Source: Rhodobiaceae bacterium
GTDB lineage: Bacteria > Pseudomonadota > Alphaproteobacteria > Parvibaculales > Parvibaculaceae
NCBI GenBank assembly: GCA_021404525.1
Contig: JAAWWE010000002.1
Location: forward strand, 124,001-188,000
Reading direction: 5' to 3'
Length of the DNA: 64,000 nucleotides
Under the pieces are notes generated by a model, which had not been told where the DNA came from, did no database searches, and was given only the letters and a program-made list of their open reading frames with translations. Positions 59,775 through 64,000 of the stretch are shown here, piece by piece. The position numbers and the translations under genes were made by a program. Position 1 is the stretch's first letter; the number at the start of each line of letters is the position of its first letter.

Positions 59775-61330
59775 CGGTACAACCACTTCTCACTCACCTG
59801 TTTGCCGTCTTCGCGCAGGACAATACGAAACTCCGACGAACTCTCTTCTTGCGGATCAAATTGGAAGGTCAATCGAACCCCTCCAGTATGCGGATTGGAT
59901 TCAAGAACCGGAAATTGAACGATCCCTTTGCTTGTGAAAACCTGGGGGACAAACGTATCAATGTTTAGATCTTTCACTGAGCCTTCCACGGGGGCTGGAC
60001 GCGCAAAGTCAATGGCGATGAGTTTACCGCCTTCGGGACGCGCGCCAATACGGGTATTGATCACTTTCAGGAGACCATTTGTGATGGGAGCACGGTCTCG
60101 CCAGGAGAGCGTGTAGGAAAACTCATACCGCTCGCCTTTGAGGAAGGGGGCGGCAGGACGCCAGTAAGCAACGATATTGTCAAACGTCTCCGTCTCTGTG
60201 GGCAGTTCCACCAACGTTACCGACCCTTTCCCCCAATCGCCATGCGGCGTCACCCAGGCTGAGGGGCGGTCATTATAATCGAGAGACAAATCGCCAAAGT
60301 CTTCAAAATCACGGGAACGCTGAATGAGCCCAAACGCTCTTGGGTTGCGGTCAACAAAGGCACTTTCCTGGACACCCAGAGGATTGGCGAGCGGCCGCCA
60401 TAGCCATTCCCCCGCACCATTATTTATAGCCAGGCCGTCTGAATCATGGGCACCGGAGCGAAAGTCGTTGAAACGATGCCGGTTCGTCTCGTCAAACAGA
60501 AACATGCTTGTAAGCGGTGCCAACCCAAAATTACTGAGATCGCGACGGGGGAACAAAACCGCCGAGACGTCCATGTCGGTTGTCATGCCAGGCATGACCT
60601 TGAACGTATAAATGCCAGTGATGCCTGGTGAATCCATGAGGGCGTAAAGCGTGACCGGTTGACCAACCTCTGCGTTTCGTTGGAGCCAGAAGTCGGTAAA
60701 GACCGGAAACTCCTCGCCGCTCTCTTCGCCAATATCAATGGCGAGCCCTCGCGCGGAGAGGCCGTACACATGGCCTTTGGCAATGGCTCGGAAATAGGAC
60801 GCGCCCTGAAACACAAGAAATTCGTCAAGCGTGTCGGGTGAGTTGAGCGTGCTGTGAAGACGAAATCCGGAATAGTCCCCCCCAACCTCGGCGAGATTGT
60901 CAGGAGCGGCATCTCCAAGAGAGAAGAAAGCAGGGTCAAACGGGACAGGCACCACCTTCCCATCTTCAATCAGATTGATACGGACTGGATTATTGAGAGC
61001 CCGTCCCGGCGGTAACAATTGGGCTGTCACGCCATCATTGGGGGAAAGGGGCAGGGAAAGGTCAGACTTGAACCGTATGGCTCTGTGTTGATCAAAAGAC
61101 AGCGCCGCCCAGCGCTCGCTTGTCGGAGTGACTGGCTCATAGGCGCGTTCCGCCAGGTATTTTGCATGTTGGACGAGGCTTTCGTGCGTGAAAGGCGCCA
61201 TTGGGCGCGGCAAGGGGGTGCCGACAATGTCAGCACTGTCCGCAAACACTCTCTGGGCAAAAGGAATGCTGAGGGCGGTGGCCAGTGCGACGGCCAGGAC
61301 AACCGCGATATTTCTTATTTTTTGAGACAT
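59759..61330 (-). CDS. opgG: Periplasmic glucan biosynthesis protein OpgG
   Basis: Exported protein, 523 aa, of the OpgG/OpgD family that shapes the backbone of osmoregulated periplasmic glucans. The signal peptide is IAVVLAVALATALSIPFAQRVFA. Family features are QHRAIRFKSDLSLPLS, FQGASYFRAIAKGHVYGLSA, EEFPVFTDFWLQRN, DSDGLAINNGAGEWLWRPLA and SLDYNDRPSAWVTPHGDWGK. It is between a small XRE regulator gene (55 nt upstream) and opgH (overlapping), as a probable operon. Confidence 0.95.
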   Translation of the reverse strand: MSQKIRNIAVVLAVALATALSIPFAQRVFADSADIVGTPLPRPMAPFTHESLVQHAKYLAERAYEPVTPTSERWAALSFDQHRAIRFKSDLSLPLSPNDGVTAQLLPPGRALNNPVRINLIEDGKVVPVPFDPAFFSLGDAAPDNLAEVGGDYSGFRLHSTLNSPDTLDEFLVFQGASYFRAIAKGHVYGLSARGLAIDIGEESGEEFPVFTDFWLQRNAEVGQPVTLYALMDSPGITGIYTFKVMPGMTTDMDVSAVLFPRRDLSNFGLAPLTSMFLFDETNRHRFNDFRSGAHDSDGLAINNGAGEWLWRPLANPLGVQESAFVDRNPRAFGLIQRSRDFEDFGDLSLDYNDRPSAWVTPHGDWGKGSVTLVELPTETETFDNIVAYWRPAAPFLKGERYEFSYTLSWRDRAPITNGLLKVINTRIGARPEGGKLIAIDFARPAPVEGSVKDLNIDTFVPQVFTSKGIVQFPVLESNPHTGGVRLTFQFDPQEESSSEFRIVLREDGKQVSEKWLYRWTRQ

Positions 61331-61385
61331 GAGCTGCCCGGTATCGCGAGGATTTGTGGAGGAAGTAAGGCAGCCGCAACCGCGA

Positions 61386-61736
61386 TCAAAGCCCAGGAGA
61401 TTCTTCTAAAGCTTGAGATAGTTTTAGGAGAAGGGGAACGCGTCGCTCGCCGATCCGAGCGGCAATTGCAGAAATTTCGGACCGGTGCCGCGCGGTATCC
61501 GTATTGTCCATAATGTCGGCATCAAACCCTTCTAGAAAGAAACTGGGGGGAACCTCAAGTGCACTTGCTGCCTCCGCGACAATCCGGAGACTGAGACTAG
61601 CCTCGCCAGCCTCCATCTCTTCTATATGCGGCTCAGTGACCGACAGCAGCGAGGCCAGCTCGTGGGTTGAATAGCCCTTGGCACTTCGGGCGAAGCGAAG
61701 CCTTGAGCCAACATGTTTTTCAATTGTCGAAGCCAT
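61386..61736 (-). CDS. XRE-family HTH regulator
   Basis: A 116-aa DNA-binding protein. An XRE helix-turn-helix covers residues about 8-65 (GSRLRFARSAKGYSTHELAS, VTEPHIEEMEAGEASLSL), followed by PPSFFLEGF and a short helical tail. ATG 61736 has GGAGA upstream; a longer frame to 61811 exists. It is the first gene before opgG-opgH, and may regulate glucan synthesis or itself. Target sites are not evident. Confidence 0.82.
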   Translation of the reverse strand: MASTIEKHVGSRLRFARSAKGYSTHELASLLSVTEPHIEEMEAGEASLSLRIVAEAASALEVPPSFFLEGFDADIMDNTDTARHRSEISAIAARIGERRVPLLLKLSQALEESPGL

Positions 61737-62061
61737 AGGGTCTCCGAGAGTGTCCGGGTTACTGAATAAATGGGGGTTCTCCTGCCGGTTTTTAGCACGG
61801 AGTGTCGGCATCTGCGTTCACGAGGCCCTCGCTTCTGATGACAATTGCTTGTTCAAGCACGATCAACCTCGCTATTGCTCATTCTGAGGAAAATATACCT
61901 ATTTTTTGTGCGCCCGCATGGTCGAAGAGTGGCCTTTCCCCCACCACGAAGTGGCGTCAGGCGCATGAAAGGGGTGGTTTTTGACATACCTCATGTTTTC
62001 TGACGTTTTGTCAGTTTAGTATCGCCGCCAACACAAATAACCAAAAAGAGGAAACATCAGA
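61737..62061. other. Divergent promoter region between the XRE-opg operon and monooxygenase 2
   Basis: About 325 bp with no supported gene. It contains the palindrome CTGAC-GTTTT-GTCAG (62000-62014) near the monooxygenase start and an AT-rich stretch at about 61888-61905 that could hold a promoter of the XRE gene. I see nothing else I can name. Confidence 0.5.
62000..62014. promoter_or_regulatory. Candidate operator before the second monooxygenase
   Basis: CTGAC-GTTTT-GTCAG, perfect 5-bp arms with 5-nt centre, 48 nt before ATG 62062. It shares the core TGAC-N5-GTCA with the TetR operator at 38088, hinting that the same regulator controls both. Confidence 0.5.
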
Positions 62062-63564
62062 ATGGCGGACACACAGACGCTGGCGAAACCGGCGGAGCAG
62101 AAAACAGAGCATTTCGACGTCCTGATCGTTGGCGCAGGGATTTCTGGCGTGGGCGCGGCCTACCATTTGAAGGAACAGTGCCCTGACAAGAGTTTCGTTG
62201 TTCTGGAAAGCCTGGAGAGCTTCGGCGGCACTTGGCATATGCACCGCTATCCCGGCATTCGTTCGGATAGCGATCTCTATACATTTGGGTACAGGTTCAA
62301 GCCATGGACCGGTGCGCCGATCGCCAGTGCGGAAGAAATTCTGACTTACATGGGCGAGGTGATCGAGGAAAATAGCCTCAATGACCATATCCGTTATGGC
62401 CACAAAATAACGTCGGCAAACTGGTCTTCAGAAGAGCAGCTTTACCGCCTGGAAGGCGTGCGATCAGACACGGGTGAGAAAGTCCATTTCACCGCCAATT
62501 TCCTCTGGATGTGTCAAGGCTACTACCGTCATTCAGAAGGCTACACCCCAGACTGGGAAGGAATGGACGATTTCGAGGGAGAGATTGTTCACCCACAAAC
62601 CTGGCCTGAAGACTTGGACTATAAGGGTAAGAATGTCCTCGTCATTGGCTCTGGCGCAACAGCAGCAACCCTCGTTCCGGCAATTGCGGGCGATTGCAAT
62701 CACGTAACCTTGCTGCAGCGTTCACCCACCTATTTCATTCCTGGCCGGAACGAGAATGAGTTGGCAGATCAGCTGCGTGTCCTCGACATTGATGAAAGCT
62801 GGATCCACGAGATCACGCGCAAAGCAATTCTGTATCAACAGGCTGATTTTACCAGACGGGCTTTCGAAGAACCTGAAGTGGTGAAAGAGGAACTGTTGGC
62901 AGGTGTGCGGGAATATCTCGGACCTGATTTCGACATGGACACCCATTTCACACCCAAATACCTGCCGTGGCGTCAGCGGATCGCCTTTGTGCCCGACGGG
63001 GACATTTTCGAGGGCGTGAAATCAGGGAAGGCCTCGATCGTCACAGACGAGATCGACCGGTTCACGAAGAAAGGCATTCTGCTGAAATCTGGCAAAGAGC
63101 TGGAGGCAGACATCATCGTCACGGCGACGGGCTTCAATCTTTCCGTGTTGGGAGACATTGACTTCAGCATCGATGACAAGCCGCTCGATTTCGCCGACAC
63201 CGTCACCTATCGCGGCATGATGTTCACCGGTGTTCCCAATCTTGTTTGGGTCTTCGGCTATTTCCGCGCAAGCTGGACGCTGCGGGTGGACCTATTGGGC
63301 GACTTCGTGGCACGGCTCCTCAACCATATGAAGGCAAAGGGCGTCAAAAGCGTCACGCCAGCCTTGCGCGAAGAAGATGAGGATATGGAGTTGCTGCCTT
63401 GGATGGACCCGGAAAACTTCAATCCAGGATATCTTATGAGATCAATGCATCTGCTGCCAAAGCGGGGCAATAAGCCTGATTGGCAGCACACACAGGACTA
63501 TTGGGCGGAGAAAGACGAGCTGCCGAAGATTGATCTGGACGATCCAATCTTCGTTTACAAGTAA
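62062..63564 (+). CDS. Baeyer-Villiger-type flavin monooxygenase, second copy
   Basis: FAD/NADPH monooxygenase, 500 aa. FAD motif IVGAGISGVGAAYHL, then GGTWHMHRYPGIRSDSD, the fingerprint as FEGEIVHPQTW (His-Pro instead of His-Thr, a flavin-containing-monooxygenase-like variant), and the NADPH motif GSGATAATL. GAGGAAAC precedes ATG 62062. It is more distant from the protein at 38163 than a recent duplicate would be. The substrate is unknown; ketones or heteroatom-containing compounds are typical. Confidence 0.92.
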   Translation: MADTQTLAKPAEQKTEHFDVLIVGAGISGVGAAYHLKEQCPDKSFVVLESLESFGGTWHMHRYPGIRSDSDLYTFGYRFKPWTGAPIASAEEILTYMGEVIEENSLNDHIRYGHKITSANWSSEEQLYRLEGVRSDTGEKVHFTANFLWMCQGYYRHSEGYTPDWEGMDDFEGEIVHPQTWPEDLDYKGKNVLVIGSGATAATLVPAIAGDCNHVTLLQRSPTYFIPGRNENELADQLRVLDIDESWIHEITRKAILYQQADFTRRAFEEPEVVKEELLAGVREYLGPDFDMDTHFTPKYLPWRQRIAFVPDGDIFEGVKSGKASIVTDEIDRFTKKGILLKSGKELEADIIVTATGFNLSVLGDIDFSIDDKPLDFADTVTYRGMMFTGVPNLVWVFGYFRASWTLRVDLLGDFVARLLNHMKAKGVKSVTPALREEDEDMELLPWMDPENFNPGYLMRSMHLLPKRGNKPDWQHTQDYWAEKDELPKIDLDDPIFVYK

Positions 63565-63621
63565 GGCGGCCGGGTCGCCGTCTCACGAAAGACCTATATG
63601 AGTTTAGGGTCTATCCGGTTT

Positions 63622-63658
63622 ACCCTCCTCCGTGGATCGAATCGCGGGGGAGGGTTTT
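63622..63658 (+). terminator. Rho-independent terminator that overlaps the next ribosome site
   Basis: ACCCTCCTCCG (63622-63632) pairs with CGGGGGAGGGT (63644-63654), one mismatch, followed by five T (63654-63658). It ends the monooxygenase transcript. The GGGGGAGGG in the 3' arm is also the only good ribosome site for the GTG start at 63661. Confidence 0.8.
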
Positions 63659-63660
63659 TC

Positions 63661-64000
63661 GTGGACGAGCAGAAAAACGGGGCGTCAAATAAGGACGCCC
63701 AGGGGAACATCTATCATCATGAGGGGGGCAACCTCCCAAGCCACGGCCACCATGATGAAGAAACGCTCAGAGAAGATGTGGTTCGGGCCTATTGGCGCGC
63801 CAACCTCCGGCTATTGGCTGGGCTTCTTGTGATCTGGTTTATTGTCTCATTTGGCTTCGCCATTCTATTCGTCGATGTGCTGAACGAAATTCCCCTCTTC
63901 GGATTTAAGCTCGGATTCTGGTGGGCGCAGCAAGGCGCTATTTATGTTTTTGTGGCGCTCATTTTTGTCTACGTCGTTCAGATGAAACGCATTGAGCGGC
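63661..64000 (+). CDS. DUF4212 protein, small subunit of a sodium:solute symporter, 3' end outside window
   Basis: The first 113 residues of a DUF4212 protein: a His-rich cytoplasmic start (HHEGGNLPSHGHHDEE), AYWRANLRLL, two membrane helices (LLAGLLVIWFIVSFGFAILF and WWAQQGAIYVFVALIFVYVV) and the FGFKLGFWWAQQG hallmark. DUF4212 proteins pair with an ActP-like sodium:solute symporter expected downstream. GTG 63661 follows GGGGGAGGG by 7 nt. The histidine stretch is longer than I expect and could bind metal. Confidence 0.82.
   Translation, partial: MDEQKNGASNKDAQGNIYHHEGGNLPSHGHHDEETLREDVVRAYWRANLRLLAGLLVIWFIVSFGFAILFVDVLNEIPLFGFKLGFWWAQQGAIYVFVALIFVYVVQMKRIER

Noticed and set aside
1..64000. 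tRNA, rRNA, riboswitch, IS element or prophage signals
   Set aside because: I looked through the intergenic regions and saw no cloverleaf, no conserved rRNA stretch, no transposase or integrase gene and no terminal inverted repeats; a covariance-model search would be the decisive test.

Overview
The window is a gene-dense stretch of a Gram-negative chromosome at roughly 55% GC by eye. Gene families and layout point to an alphaproteobacterium: a hmuV-exbB-exbD-exbD-tonB haem-uptake block, a TRAP transporter, OpgGH/OpgC periplasmic glucan synthesis, outer-membrane barrels, and many acyl-CoA dehydrogenases and Baeyer-Villiger-type monooxygenases. A marine or hydrocarbon-degrading Hyphomicrobiales/Parvibaculales-like lineage is my inference; there is no rRNA or other marker gene to settle it. 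I see no tRNA, rRNA, CRISPR array, IS element or prophage.

Layout. (1) 1-2.9 kb: end of a haem/siderophore ABC ATPase, then an ExbB/ExbD/ExbD/TonB energy-transduction operon. (2) 3.0-9.6 kb: a divergent luciferase-like flavin oxidoreductase, a large LuxR-type ATPase regulator (LAL), and a DUF3237-P450-SDR operon, with three related palindromes around the regulator gene. (3) 9.6-13.5 kb: a PQQ-type sugar dehydrogenase fused to cytochrome c, a nitroreductase and an outer-membrane barrel. (4) 13.9-19.6 kb: a secreted proline-rich repeat protein, a second exported protein, a hybrid histidine kinase, and a convergent LuxR response regulator that appears to start with ATC. (5) 19.6-26.9 kb: a truncated carbamoyltransferase behind a 42-bp palindrome, a GST-like protein, a Crp/Fnr regulator, an SDR, a LemA-DUF3137 pair, an M19 dipeptidase and a small membrane protein. 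(6) 27-41.9 kb: a degradative region with four acyl-CoA dehydrogenases, two TetR regulators with clear operators, a TRAP transporter, a Baeyer-Villiger monooxygenase and an aldose epimerase. (7) 42-46.9 kb: a vanadium haloperoxidase-type protein, an outer-membrane barrel and an OmpR/EnvZ-type two-component pair. (8) 46.9-51.1 kb: malic enzyme and a five-gene membrane operon built around a Rieske/ferric-reductase-like protein, including a 54-aa protein that is easily missed. (9) 51.2-56.6 kb: an esterase, a CoA-transferase coupled to a TPP enzyme, and a TTC38-like repeat protein. (10) 56.7-61.7 kb: opgC convergent with an XRE-opgG-opgH operon. (11) 62-64 kb: a second Baeyer-Villiger-type monooxygenase and the start of a DUF4212 sodium-symporter subunit.

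How it fits together. Much of the window looks like catabolism of hydrophobic or cyclic compounds: monooxygenases open or oxidise the substrate, SDRs and CoA-transferases prepare it, acyl-CoA dehydrogenases degrade it, and TetR/LAL regulators control the modules. The most interesting leads are the Rieske/ferric-reductase membrane operon, the LAL regulator with its flanking palindromes, the shared TGAC-N5-GTCA palindrome in front of both Baeyer-Villiger genes, the haloperoxidase/barrel/two-component block, and the apparent ATC start codon of a response regulator.
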